Below, piece after piece: positions 34,306 through 44,440 of a stretch of 64,000 nt of DNA (position 1 is the first letter of the stretch; every line of letters begins with the position of its first letter). The stretch comes from Labyrinthula sp. Ha. Lineage: Eukaryota > Sar > Bigyra > Labyrinthulida > Labyrinthulaceae. The notes under the pieces are model-generated. The model ran no database searches. It was not told where the DNA came from and saw only the letters and a program-made list of their open reading frames with translations. The translations under genes and the position numbers were made by a program. The stretch covers positions 62,001 through 126,000 of the forward strand of contig JAALGZ010000056.1 of the NCBI GenBank assembly GCA_015227615.1, written 5' to 3'.

Positions 34306-36422
34306 TTAAGAGAAGCTGTCCAAAAAATCACTACTGAGATTAAATATATTTTCATTTCCTAATACATCTATTCCAAAAATATCTTTCTCATTGAACATAT
34401 ATGAGGCACATAAAAGTTCTATGGATCTTTTTTCAGGTTTTACTGCTTTCTTCTCTACATTTATAGCAACAAATATTTTGTTCCTAGTATTCAATAAATT
34501 TCCATAACTTCTTGCTTGTTGTATAGCGTCTTTCATGTGTCCATCGTCAGTAGTTGGTACTGATACACATTTTACTTCTATTATTATACCTACATCACCA
34601 TTGCAAAGTTTTATACCAGCTCTACCTTTTTTACCTGAATCTAGTTTACTAGTATAAATTTCACTGCCGAATGTGGAATGTTGCGTTTGCAATACTATAT
34701 AATTTAATAATGAATGTACTATATCATCATTAGTAAACACACCCTCATTATTGTGATCATTAATTAGTTTAACTCCTTTGATCATTTCTTTAAATTGGTT
34801 ATAGAAATTTTTGAATAGTGCTCTAATATTATTTTGATTATATTCTTTTGTATCAATTATACTCTGTAAGATGTCAATTAAGGTTTCAAATTTTCTAGAA
34901 TCTATCCCGTAAATGTCTCGATAGTAGTTTATTATTTTTTTTCTCATTTCATAAGTAATTTCCATATTAGGTAACTCATAGCAATCTTTCTTTTTGCCAT
35001 CTACTGTTAAATATCCACCTATAAATAGGTAAGAAAATAATAAGTCTAAGCCAACTGAACTGATTTCTTTATTACCACCGAACATATTCTTAAGAATTTC
35101 AAAGTCAGATACCGAAAAGTCATTTTCTCTTTCTAAGTAAATGCTCTCACCATTTATCAGCTTTTCCATTTGTTCTCTAACCTCTTGGTTGGCAAATAAG
35201 ACATCGATAAAATTTATACTTCCGCTTTTTTCCCAATAAGACTTAAACTCAGTAAACTCACCTTCTCTTAAATAACTAACGATGGACCAGATATTATATT
35301 TACCAACTATTTCCTTTAAATGCACTTCTTTATTTTGTGGACAATATCTCTTAACTTTATATCCATTGTACCAAAGTTTAGCCTTGTCACGAAGTTCATT
35401 AGGTACTTCAAAATGCTCAAAGAATAAATCAACTTCAGTTTGATCAAGGCCATAATGTTGCGCATAATTAGCATTAGTAAAATCAATTTTACAAAGATTG
35501 TTTAGTCCAGATAGCATACCGCTTTGCGCAATAAACTGAACTCCTGTTAGTACTCCTTTTTCTAAGTAAGAATTACCCTTTAGAGCAGTCTCATAGATAC
35601 CTGAAAATAACTTTATTGTTTTGTCAAGATTATCTGCATCAAACTCCCTATATGCGACATTAGCTACAGCATCATATTCATCAATCAATATCCAAACCTT
35701 CTTATCATAATGACAAAAGAGCATTTCACTTAAAACTTTTAAACCCCTTGCTATTTGCACATCTTCACTTTCCTCTATATAATTCCTTATTAATTTACGC
35801 TGTTTTGGTTTGAGTTTAGTACTTTTTTGGAGATATGAATGTTGGCTAAAGATTTCACTCAAATCTGCTCTAATAAATTCTTTGATGGAATTATAATCTC
35901 CAGCTTTACAGTTTTTAAAATCAGCATGTATGACTGGATACGTTCCTTGTATAGTTAAAGATTCTGTTACCCCAAATAGTTTTGTTTTCGCTATTTTTAA
36001 AGGAAATATTTCTCTTTTTCCACGAATATCACCATCAATTTGACCACCGGCAAACAGCTTATAATTATCACTTTCTTTTTTACTTATTGGTTCACCCTTA
36101 CTGTCAACTTGTATTTCTAGAAATCTCTTCAGCATATCAAGATTTATAGTTTTCCCCAACGTCGTGGCATTGCTATTAATAATGAAGTACAGGAATCCTC
36201 TATAATATCTTTTATAAACAGACTTTAGTCAGAAAATATTGTACTTTTCACTATTAAATCCTTAAAATCACCATCCAGCTTGATGTGAGGTTTAAATTTT
36301 GGTGCCCTTTCAGTTCCAGAAACTTTATCAGTATATTCCTTTAACAAGTGAGACGAAGCTTGTCCAGTGCCCCGAACTCTTCTCTTTTTGGGAACTTGGT
36401 AAGCTTTACCTGTTTCTTTCAT
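34306..36422 (-). pseudogene. AAA-ATPase-like / PD-(D/E)XK nuclease protein (DUF1703 type), decayed at its 5' end
   Basis: Resembles the large family with an AAA-ATPase-like N-terminal domain (PF09820 type) and a C-terminal PD-(D/E)XK nuclease domain (PF08011 type), common in intracellular bacteria and scattered in protists and fungi. Visible parts: a Walker A region (PRRWGK then TINLDML), Walker B WILIDEYDAVANVAY, WYNGYKV, LFSYLFIGGYLTV, and a nuclease core IIIEVKC. Upstream, 36422-36225 reads an N-terminus with PKKRRVRG, very like an SV40-type nuclear signal, and FKDLI before it. The first 90 codons are interrupted by one in-frame stop and one frame change at the P-loop; a Gly (GRAGI) sits where the nuclease Asp is expected. 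The remaining 617 codons are open, so decay is recent. The true role of the family in eukaryotes is not known to me. Confidence 0.75.
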
Positions 36423-37103
36423 TATTTCCTTTTCTTCTTTGTCTCTAATCTTTCTACAGTATTCGGTTATTATAAAAAATTCAGCAGTAAATATGGTCTC
36501 GGCGCCTTCTACTGCGTATAAAATAAAGGAAAATTTCTTTCAGTTCAAATTCAGAATGTATTCACAAGTTCTTAATTAGTATAACGGTCGCATTTTAAGA
36601 TTCCTTGTTTTATGTCCCTACTTTTACAATATAGCATTACTTCAATATATCTCTAATTATAAGTTACCCAGAGAAATGAGCACTTTGCTAATACTGAGTC
36701 ACTATTTCAGTTCAGTGCAAATATACCACTTTATCCACAAGGACAGGTGTATTTGTAAAGTGAACATAAAGCAGAATTGAGTTCGAGAGAATTAAGTATA
36801 AAATACACAGATGGAATAGAATTGAGTTTAAAGTAAAGATAGAAAGATAAAGTATATGTATAGATGATTAAATTGAGTGAGATTGAATGTCATAATACAA
36901 AAGTCTTCATATGTAAAAAAGTTTGTCCAGATATGAGTAGTACCATAGTTTGAAGGAATCAGCCTTTTTACAGCGATGCAAGCTACACTTTGTATTTGAT
37001 TGGTTGAATTTTAGTGAGAGTGGCCAACTATGGTGTTGTTGAAATTAATGCATTAATGATATTCAAATTTTGGGCACGAAGCAAGAAATGTAGTTAAAAG
37101 TTC
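36423..37103. other. spacer between DUF1703-type gene and LINE remnant
   Basis: AT-rich, with no coding frame or repeat that I can support. Confidence 0.5.
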
Positions 37104-37700
37104 TTGCCTCAACGGAGCTGCTTGATTTCGACCTCCACGGAGGGCCTAGAGTGTGCGAGCCAGCGTGAACAAAGACTACTTGTAGTTTCTGTGAACGTAG
37201 GTGGTCTTACTAAAACAAAACTTAACCTTTTGGAAGAGAAAGCTCAGCAAGTGTCAATTTTGATGTTGCAAGAGCTGCATGTAAATTTCTACAAGATGCT
37301 GAAGGAAAATATAAAAATCAGCGGCAGCAAAGGCAATTGATTTTTCTCAAATCCACCTGCTGGAGCTGCATGTGTAACGACCTACTGGACCGAAGAACTT
37401 GCTTGCAACGTCTCATCAGCTCAAACTACTAGTGACAGAATCCTAAAAAGAGTTCTTAAAGGTACTGGTAAGAAAGAGATTAACTTAAAAGAGCCAAGCT
37501 TGTTAATAAAGAACCTGAAAAGAAAGGAATTTTACTTTTTAGGTGGAAATTTAAATACACAACTGAGTAGAGTGGCACTGAAGAGGGCAGAGAAACTGAG
37601 GTTTAAAGCAAAGTATCAAGAACACCAAGTGAAACTATCTGAAACAAGCAGCAAGGTACTTCCAAAATGCACCAGTCAGCATCAACTTTTTAACCTATGA
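37104..37700 (+). pseudogene. LINE (non-LTR) endonuclease remnant
   Basis: Two frames, 37104-37340 and 37500-37700, carry pieces of an exonuclease-endonuclease-phosphatase domain. LLVVSVNVGGLTKTKLNLL matches the opening strand of LINE AP-like endonucleases, SILMLQELH matches the catalytic-Glu strand, and YFLGGNLNTQLS matches the GGDFN step. Between them the sequence still reads SSAQTTSDRILKRVL in another frame, so at least one frame change and several stops separate the pieces. The expected reverse transcriptase does not follow, so this is a truncated copy. The nucleotides of the Asn-for-Asp change in GGN also argue for decay. A free-standing host nuclease is less likely because of the LINE-like motif wording. 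Confidence 0.6.
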
Positions 37701-37789
37701 GCAAGAACTCCTTTGACTTTCTGGAATATCCGCATAGCAGGAAACTTGAATTTTCTGGAATACTCAATACAGAACTAACACGTCTAGAA

Positions 37790-38220
37790 ACAATAAGAGC
37801 ACGTAAGAGATATTACAACCCCAACTAGCAGTAGAAACTAGCTCCCTCTCTCTCCCCAGAATAGACCAGAATATAGCCAGAATGGACCCCCCAACCTTCC
37901 AAACTCCATTCCAAACCAAACACCCAAACAGTCAAAATTCATATCCTAAGCCTGAAACCAGCAGGAACCTCCACGATACATCCCCACTTAACCTCTAACA
38001 AACATAGAGAATAAAATATACCTTTTGCGACCCTGGATCAACCTCAGCTAGAACTCGATGAGTTAGAATGATCAACAAATCCCAATTCACCACCTTCCAC
38101 TCAAAATCAGCAATAGCCACTCGGAAACTTGTTCAACAAATCTCCAAACACCTCAATACATCCATCAAAGCATCTTTCAATTTCCACGTCGCCTTCTTGG
38201 AGCTCTTCTGACCTGGCGTG
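37790..38220 (+). other. C-rich, G-poor tract of unknown origin
   Basis: The plus strand is rich in CCA, CCT and CAA, quite unlike its neighbours. Short frames here are rich in Pro, Ser, Thr and Gln (PPTFQTPFQTKHPNSQNS) and INKSQFTTFHSKSAIATR. It may be a piece of a LINE first frame or of another element; I recognise no domain. Confidence 0.35.
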
Positions 38221-38685
38221 AGATAATTTCAATCTTTTTCAGTTTTGTTTGACTTAAAATTATAATTTGGGAATTTAAGAATAGTGCAATCTAGAGTAAT
38301 ACAACCTTGGATGAATGAAATCAGGTATCCTGGGAGATTGACCAATAAAAGCCAGAGAAAGAGGATAAGGTATTGATAGCAACAAGAAGAGTATAGATAA
38401 TGATAAACGACTCTCAATAGGTTAAGAACATAAGAAGTACCTGGTTCGTAGAAGGTTAGGCCAGTAGGTCCATTTAATCCTTAAATAACTAACTAACAAT
38501 CCAACAATCAACAAGTTCATATGAAAAGACGATCAAAACATCGTGACCTCCAAGAGAGGTTTAAAACAGTGCGAGATGTATGCAGTTCCTCTCACTCGTT
38601 GTGAGTAAGCTTTATTATTATTTTTTTTAATTCTTGAGTTTGAATAAAAAGCAATGAGAAACAATATGAAGTCAAAATGAAAAGA
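38221..38685. other. unassigned AT-rich spacer
   Basis: No gene or element end that I can support. Confidence 0.4.
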
Positions 38686-38930
38686 ACTCGTAAACGAAAA
38701 AGGATGAAAGTTTACCAAAAAATATGAAAGAAAAAACGAAAAACAATTGAAGTTTAACAAAAAAAATATGAAAAAGAAAACGAAAACCAATGGATGTTTA
38801 ACAAAAAAAATGTGAAAAAGGAAAACGAAAAAGGAAGAAAGTTTAGCAAAGATATAAAAAAAACGAAGAAGGGTGAAAGTTTGACCAAAATATGAAAACG
38901 GAAATGAAAAACGATGAAAGTTAAAAAAAA
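38686..38930. repeat. A-rich minisatellite, about 44-bp unit
   Basis: Five to six imperfect copies of a unit like AAGTTTAACAAAAAAAATAT followed by GAAAAAGAAAACGAAAAACGATG. Copies begin near 38707, 38750, 38795, 38840, 38877 and 38918; later copies are shorter. Confidence 0.75.
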
Positions 38931-39718
38931 TGCACCTAGATTAAAGTATCAACCCACTCAAGTTTTAAGTTTTAATTGTAACAAAAATCTAAATTTTCTG
39001 AATCTCAGTTTTCAAAATCATTTGCTTTAAACTTCTAATTATGTTAGTTCACAAATACATTCATAAACGTTCAGATATGTTTTCAAGTTTCTGTATTCAA
39101 CCTATGGAGAACGAATTAAATCCATCCTCATCTTCATCGAGGGCAGAGTGGGGAGGGGAGGCCAAGTAATGGAGGCCATTTTTAAAGACGTGGTAAGCAT
39201 GAAAGGCTCTCCGCTACGCAAGGGTAATGCAACTTCACATTTTAATATTTTATAACTTTTAATATTTATTTTTTGTCTTTTAGTACACTTCACTTTGTTC
39301 CCAGTCTTCTTCATATTTTGTCAAAGTCTAACAAAAAGGAATTACATTTAAAAAAATAAGTTAATCCTTGAATTTACATTTACGAGAAAATAGAAACAAA
39401 AGAACAATTGCTAAAATAGCACTGCCATATTTTCTGTTATGTTTAAAATACTAAAGGTTAAGATTATAATTTCTGAAGTAAAAAATACTGAAGTCCTTTT
39501 GAACCACTTGAAGTAACCGTTTGCAACCGTTGAAAGGTGCAAAAACATCTCGTTTTCTATAGCAACTTAAGAATGTAATTAAATTTCTAGCTCCATTGTT
39601 TTTGGAGAGTTTTCTATGCCCTTTTTGTTTTCAAGTAGGTTCTCAATACCGTTCTCAATTTTTTTGTATTTTCTTTTTTTGTTTTTCTGATATTGGATAG
39701 AATTGCCCACTCTTTCCC
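38931..39718. other. spacer before the MULE
   Basis: No supported gene. A small G-rich patch at about 39140-39180 gives a 70-codon minus-strand frame that I do not trust. Confidence 0.45.
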
Positions 39719-39758
39719 TGCATTACCTCAAATTTTTTGCAAAATATGGGGTTCGAAC

Positions 39759-39828
39759 TTTTTGACTCTGGAGTCAGATACTCCTTGTGATTTCATTGGT
39801 CAGATCGATTTCCCAAGAATTTTTTTTT
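39759..39828 (+). repeat. MULE left terminal inverted repeat
   Basis: Contains the palindrome-like GACTCTGGAGTC (39764-39775); pairs with 42896-42967. Confidence 0.75.
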
Positions 39829-39912
39829 CATCATACTTCGTCTGAACAAAAGAGGCGCAGAATTTGTGAATCCCATACTTGGAGAAAATTTAAACAGGGC
39901 AGAAAATTATAT

Positions 39913-39924
39913 TTTTGGGCAATT
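39913..39924 (+). promoter_or_regulatory. TTTTGGGCAATT motif before MULE transposase
   Basis: Exact 12-mer found four times in the window; here it ends 27 bases before the proposed ATG at 39952. See also 46638, 52674 and 56640. Confidence 0.35.
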
Positions 39925-39951
39925 CTAAATACAAAATTACGAACAAAAACT

Positions 39952-42045
39952 ATGGAGAAACACGAAACGAAAGGGACAAACCTCCAACTAGAGGTTCTCG
40001 ACCCTGTAGAACAAAGTCAATCAAATTTACTTGGAAAATGGACTTCAGCAACTTATTCTACCTCAGAAGAAATGCTGGAAGTGATCGGTAGAGTTGCCAG
40101 TGGTCGATTTAAGTGGAAAATTCGCGCTTCTCACTACTTTGACGAGGCAATTAGCTTTGCTAAGTGGGGTTGGAACTGTAAAAGACTTAAGAGATGTAAA
40201 ATTAAGTGTAGTTCAGACAAAAATTGCTCTTTTGATGTTAACATTAAGCTTAATCTTGAAACTTCTAAGTACATTTTCGTCGTAATTAACGAAAATCACT
40301 GCAATCATGAGGTAAAAGCACTAGGAAAAATAAAAAAATATGCACAACAGCTCACAACTGAAGAATTAAAAATGATTAAACAGCTAGGAGTTGCCGTTAG
40401 TGGAATTGCAGCGGCAGATGTCGCTCTACATCGCAATTTTCCAGGCACATTGTTTGACAAACACTAGTAAAACGAATAATGCACAAAGCTAAAGAAGGCG
40501 TTGACGCTAGCGAAGATAATAATATTAAATAATTAATTACGCGAGGGAAAAGATGCTTAGAACGTGGAGGAAGATTTGATCTGACTTGGGATTATCCCAA
40601 GGAAGGCAAAGTTATTCTAAATGGAGTCAGCTTTCAAGAAGACCTACAAAATAAATTTAAAAAAGTACACGGGGATAGTATCCAAGTGGATACTACCCAT
40701 GGAATGAGCAGGTATCGGTTGGTGGCAATGATCCCTTGCGGGATCGATTGCTTCCGTACAACCATAAATTTTGGGTGCTCAATGATGGAAAGTGATGCCA
40801 GTAAAAATGTTGTGAAAGGGCTGAAACTTCTGGGTTTTCAAGATGCGGAAGTCATCATGACCGATGGGAGTAAAGCACTGGAAGCAGCTGTTGAAGAACT
40901 GGGGGAATCTCATGTTCTTTGCAGGAAACACTACCTTGCAACCTTGAACTCAGAAACATCTGGCCTAAAAGGGACGAAAAAAATAAAATTTACAAGCAAC
41001 TTAGGGGGTGTTCTCACTGTAATCTTTTCAGAAGAAAAAGAACTGGATCAGCTTATTGAAAACATGCTAGTTGAATATCCTGAAGAACCACAACAAGTTG
41101 CCCTAAAAATATTAAGAAAAACAAAAACAAAGTGTGATGGGAGATGACGAGAAAACTTTTAACGTTTTCTCACAGCGCTACTCAGAGGGTTGAATCATTT
41201 CACTCGGCCATCAAAGGAATTGGTTATTTAAAAACTCTCTTATAACATGGACACTTGATGAAGTTGTCACCCACCACGAGAATAATGTGGATAAGTACAT
41301 GGAGACAATTTTGAAAAAGATCAAGGTTTTGATAAGGGGGGATAAAGATTTTTCAAAGGAAGCTGATGAAATGTTCACAAAAGAGTTGAAGTTGATGGGA
41401 GCGTGTTGGATTGTTGAAGAGTTGAGTTCAAGAAAGTTCATTGTCAGTGATTCAAACATGAGAGTAAAGATGAAACATGTGCTGGAGGTTGTTGAAAGGG
41501 AAGGGGTAAAACTTCAGTCATGCACTTGTGAAACTTGGACAAATCAACGTTTTCCATGTCGACACTATGCACGGTATTGTGATCGTAAAAGGATCAAATA
41601 CATGGACATAGATCATCTTCCACAGTGATGATGGTACAAGGAGCACTCTCTGTTTAAACAAGCATCAAGGGAGATGGGGCGAGAAGTTGATGGCCCACGT
41701 GGGTGTATTGAGTTCAAGGTGAGAGTTCCACCTGTGAACGCAGCTTACATCACAAGAAAGCCGGAAGCTAAATATTACAAGCTCCTCAGTGCATGCAAAG
41801 CGCTCTATGAAGAGGTGAAAAGCAGCAACGAGTGCTGGAAGAAAAGCTACGCAGCAGTCTTGATGATGACCGCCGCACTCAGTGAGAACGCAGATAGAGA
41901 CTTCGGGGATTTGGATGAATTTTCGGAAGAAAGTGGGATCATGTTTGAGTTGCCAAGGAAGAGGGTCAAAAGAAGGAAGGGGAATGAAGAAAACATCGCA
42001 TCGCCTCTGGACTTCTTTCAAATTACCTTTCTCATAGATGAGTGA
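39952..42045 (+). pseudogene. MULE transposase, broken
   Basis: Cuts and pastes the element between terminal repeats. Read in pieces: 39952-40467 has a zinc-binding N-terminal domain with CKRLKRCKIKC and ENHCNHEVKALG; 40686-41147 has the DDE core with DTTHGMSRYRLVAMIPCG, MTDGSKALE and HVLCRKHYL; after about 41180 comes RVESFHSAIKG; 41287-41628 ends in a SWIM finger CTCETWTNQRFPCRHY; 41674-42045 is a C-terminal part ending in a basic RKRVKRRKG. I take the start at 39952 because the earlier codons lie in the terminal repeat. Breaks: a stop at about 40465 with a frame change, a stop at about 40530, a frame change at about 41150-41190, one at about 41240, and a stop at 41626. It looks recently inactive. 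Confidence 0.85.
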
Positions 42046-42054
42046 GAAAAGTTA

Positions 42055-42590
42055 CCTGTTCTTGAACATAAATCTTGAACTTGCTTTTTTTAAATATAAA
42101 ACCTTGAGCCCTTGAAATTGTTTTTAAAAATATAAATCCTTGAACTTTTGAGCTTTTCTTCTTTTTGAAGTTGTAAATCCTTAAACCATGGACCTTTTTT
42201 TAGAATACATTATCTTAAGGTTGGTTTTTTGAAATATAAGTTGAACCCTACCACCCACCCATGTAGAAAAGAAATGAATTCTCAACCACTTTTTCAACGC
42301 TATCCCAAAGTAAGAAACCTGATCCTTGAAGAAATTTCTTTCACATTTTCAACCCTATCCCAAAATTAATTTCCTGGACCCTGAATTTTGTTTTTTGAAT
42401 ATATTTAGAATCCAAACCCCCAACCATGCAGAAAAAACCTTAGATCCCGGAACCTTTTTTTTTTTGAAATATAAAATCCTGAACCTGTTTTCTTTTTGAA
42501 TATAAAATCTTGAAAATTTTCTTTTTAAATATAAAATCGTGAACCTGTTTTCCTTTTGAATAAAAAATCTTGATCCCTGAGTATTTGTTG
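42055..42590 (+). repeat. MULE subterminal tandem repeats
   Basis: Imperfect repeats of about 30-45 bp on the theme TTTTTGAATATAAAATC followed by TTGAACCTG. The clearest adjacent copies lie at about 42458-42575. They lie between the transposase and the right terminal repeat, where MULEs often keep transposase-binding repeats (inference). Confidence 0.6.
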
Positions 42591-42895
42591 AAATTAAGAA
42601 TGAGTGTTAACCCCTCTGAGCACCTATGTATTAATAAAACAATATACCGTTATCCCTTACTAACTCGATTCCTGCACTCCGTTTTCTTGAATGTATACAC
42701 TTCTTGTAAGCTCTTGTTCATTTTTTTGTAAGTTATTGTTTATTTTTTGCAAAATCTTATTTATTCTCTTTCGATCTTGTTGAATCTTTGAAAATATCCT
42801 ATTTTCTGGGCTTTGCTTTGTCCTGTGATGTCTTTTACTATGGAGATATCATGATTTCAAATTTTTTATCTTGATTTTGTTAGTTTGTATTTTTC

Positions 42896-42967
42896 AAAAA
42901 AAATTTTTTGGGTAATTGAAAATTCAGCCAATGAAAATTTGGAGTATTTGACTCCGGAGTCAAAAAA
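42896..42967 (-). repeat. MULE right terminal inverted repeat
   Basis: Contains GACTCCGGAGTC (42950-42961) and TTTTGGGTAATT (42906-42917), a one-base variant of the recurrent 12-mer. Confidence 0.75.
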
Positions 42968-43069
42968 TCCGAGCCCTTGAAACTTTGTAACGCATAATTA
43001 GCAGAAGGAATATCCCAAGCGATAAACGAGATTCTTGTGTTTACCTTGTTAAGAAATTAAATTATTCTT

Positions 43070-43753
43070 ATGAGCTATTTTCATAAAGTCCCACCAGCGG
43101 TTGAGTTAAGGGAGGAAGTTTTGAAAGCAGCAGACAAATACTTTGAAGAAAATGAGCTCAATGTTAGTTCCCTTTCTCTCTTAACAATGATGTTACCTGA
43201 AAAGAAGCCACTTAAAAACTATCCAGCCTTTAATAATTTTACATATTTATGTTATATTATTAGCTCACTTGCTTCAGCTCCTTGTCAGGGCGAAGACTCA
43301 TCGGAGTGTCTGGAAATTGCTGGATTATCTTATCCATTGCTTGTAACTTTTCCCTGTTGGTGTTGGCTCAGTTGTGCTGCATTGCAGGATGAGAGAATGA
43401 AGAATTCTATTCATTCACGAGGTGATCTTGTTAGATTATGTATATCAGTGTATCGTGAAGGTGTTTTTATCTATAGAAGAAAACTGGAAAAGATGAGATG
43501 TAAATGGACTTGTTTTTGTGTTCTTGGTTTGACAGATTTTAATGATGGATATGAAGCTAGAGAAGCGATATCTAACTTTGTGTCTTGGGAAGATATAAAT
43601 ATGGAACGTAATCCTAGACCAATGAATTTTTCTTGTGATCCAGAAAAGTTTGTATCATTTAAGCTGGGCAAAGAGAACGTAAATACTAGAAGAGAGGTAT
43701 ATGATATATTATCTAAATACTATCGGGAACGTAAAGCTGAAAATGAGGGTTGA
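43070..43753 (+). CDS. cysteine-rich family protein P4 (227 aa)
   Basis: Clear sister of P3. Order of blocks: MSYFHKVP; an amphipathic helix with LREEVLKAADKYFEENEL; NVSSLSLL (31-38); LPEKKPLKNYP (42-52); a hydrophobic stretch (58-72); a loop with a Cys (CQGEDSSEC); a second hydrophobic stretch with FPCWCW (89-104); DLVRL, EGVFIYRRKLE (130-140) and CKWTCFC; FVSWEDI (170-176); FVSFKLG (194-200); TRREVYDILSKYY (206-218). No catalytic motif is visible and I do not recognise the family. Residues 119-220 look PH-like: beta strands around YRRK, the FV-W-D step and a final helix. The right terminal repeat of the MULE lies about 100 bases upstream, so the promoter of this copy may be partly transposon-derived. 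Ends in TGA. Confidence 0.88.
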   Translation: MSYFHKVPPAVELREEVLKAADKYFEENELNVSSLSLLTMMLPEKKPLKNYPAFNNFTYLCYIISSLASAPCQGEDSSECLEIAGLSYPLLVTFPCWCWLSCAALQDERMKNSIHSRGDLVRLCISVYREGVFIYRRKLEKMRCKWTCFCVLGLTDFNDGYEAREAISNFVSWEDINMERNPRPMNFSCDPEKFVSFKLGKENVNTRREVYDILSKYYRERKAENEG

Positions 43754-44440
43754 ACTTATTTTTTGCCTTTGCGCTCTTAGAATTGAAATGAAGAAGTGCT
43801 TCATTATAAACTTTTTTTCTTTATAAATGTTTCTGAAATCGTAAATGTTATTTTATATATTTCTTTTCTATATATTTGAATATTTTGAAGGTTTAGATAA
43901 TACATTTGGTCTAATTGCCTTCCTCGAAGTTAGAATGCAGAATCAATAGTAGAACTCAAGCTAAATTTATCCGCAAACTCCAGTTTTACTGGAACTTTTA
44001 GATATAAAAAGTGAAGAGACAACCTAATTAGATTAATTTTCAAAGAAAAAAAATATATATATAGTTTCTCTTAATTCTGTAGCTATTCCTTCCAACAGTG
44101 TTTTGATTTAAGTTTGACTATAGAGTCTATTAAGAGAGTGCATTATTACGGAACCATGTTTTCTACTGGTTCATATTTCAGATAGAATCATGTGTCTTTT
44201 TCTAGTTATAAATATATATATATAGGGCTTTCTTATCCTTCCTAACTTTTTTACTGTTCTATTCTTCACCAACTTTTTATTGGAAGGATATGTCCCAGAG
44301 AAATGAGTTTAACATCATATGGCATTACTGAGAATATTCGAAAGAATCTAAATTTTGTTCACACTGAAACTGCGCAACTGAAATAAAGGTAAAGAGGTAA
44401 GGGCAGTACATTCAGCGCGTATTGTTCCATAGTTTTTTTA
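43754..44440. other. intergenic between P4 and P5
   Basis: No gene. TA runs lie at about 44050-44063 and 44208-44224; the latter is a possible upstream TATA-like stretch, 220 bases before P5. Confidence 0.5.

Larger units (their letters stand above)
39719..43000 (+). mobile_element. Mutator-like (MULE) DNA transposon
   Basis: Terminal inverted repeats are seen at 39759-39828 and 42896-42967: both read inward TTTTTGACTC-GGAGTC, then ATACTCC, CATTGG, a CCCAA step and a T run. Weaker similarity outside these (GCATTAC at about 39719, GTAACGC at about 42992) suggests the true ends lie some 30-40 bases further out. Inside are a WRKY/FLYWCH-like zinc-binding domain, a MULE DDE transposase and a SWIM zinc finger. 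No clean 9-bp target duplication was found, so the exact ends are uncertain. The right end lies only about 70-100 bases from the start codon of gene P4. Confidence 0.82.

Noticed and set aside
38686-38930. Possible CRISPR-like array
   Set aside because: Units are contiguous, imperfect and A-rich with no unique spacers; an ordinary minisatellite in a eukaryotic genome.
39745-39760. GGGGTTCGAAC, like a tRNA B box
   Set aside because: No A box, anticodon arm or acceptor pairing nearby; it lies at the MULE terminal repeat.
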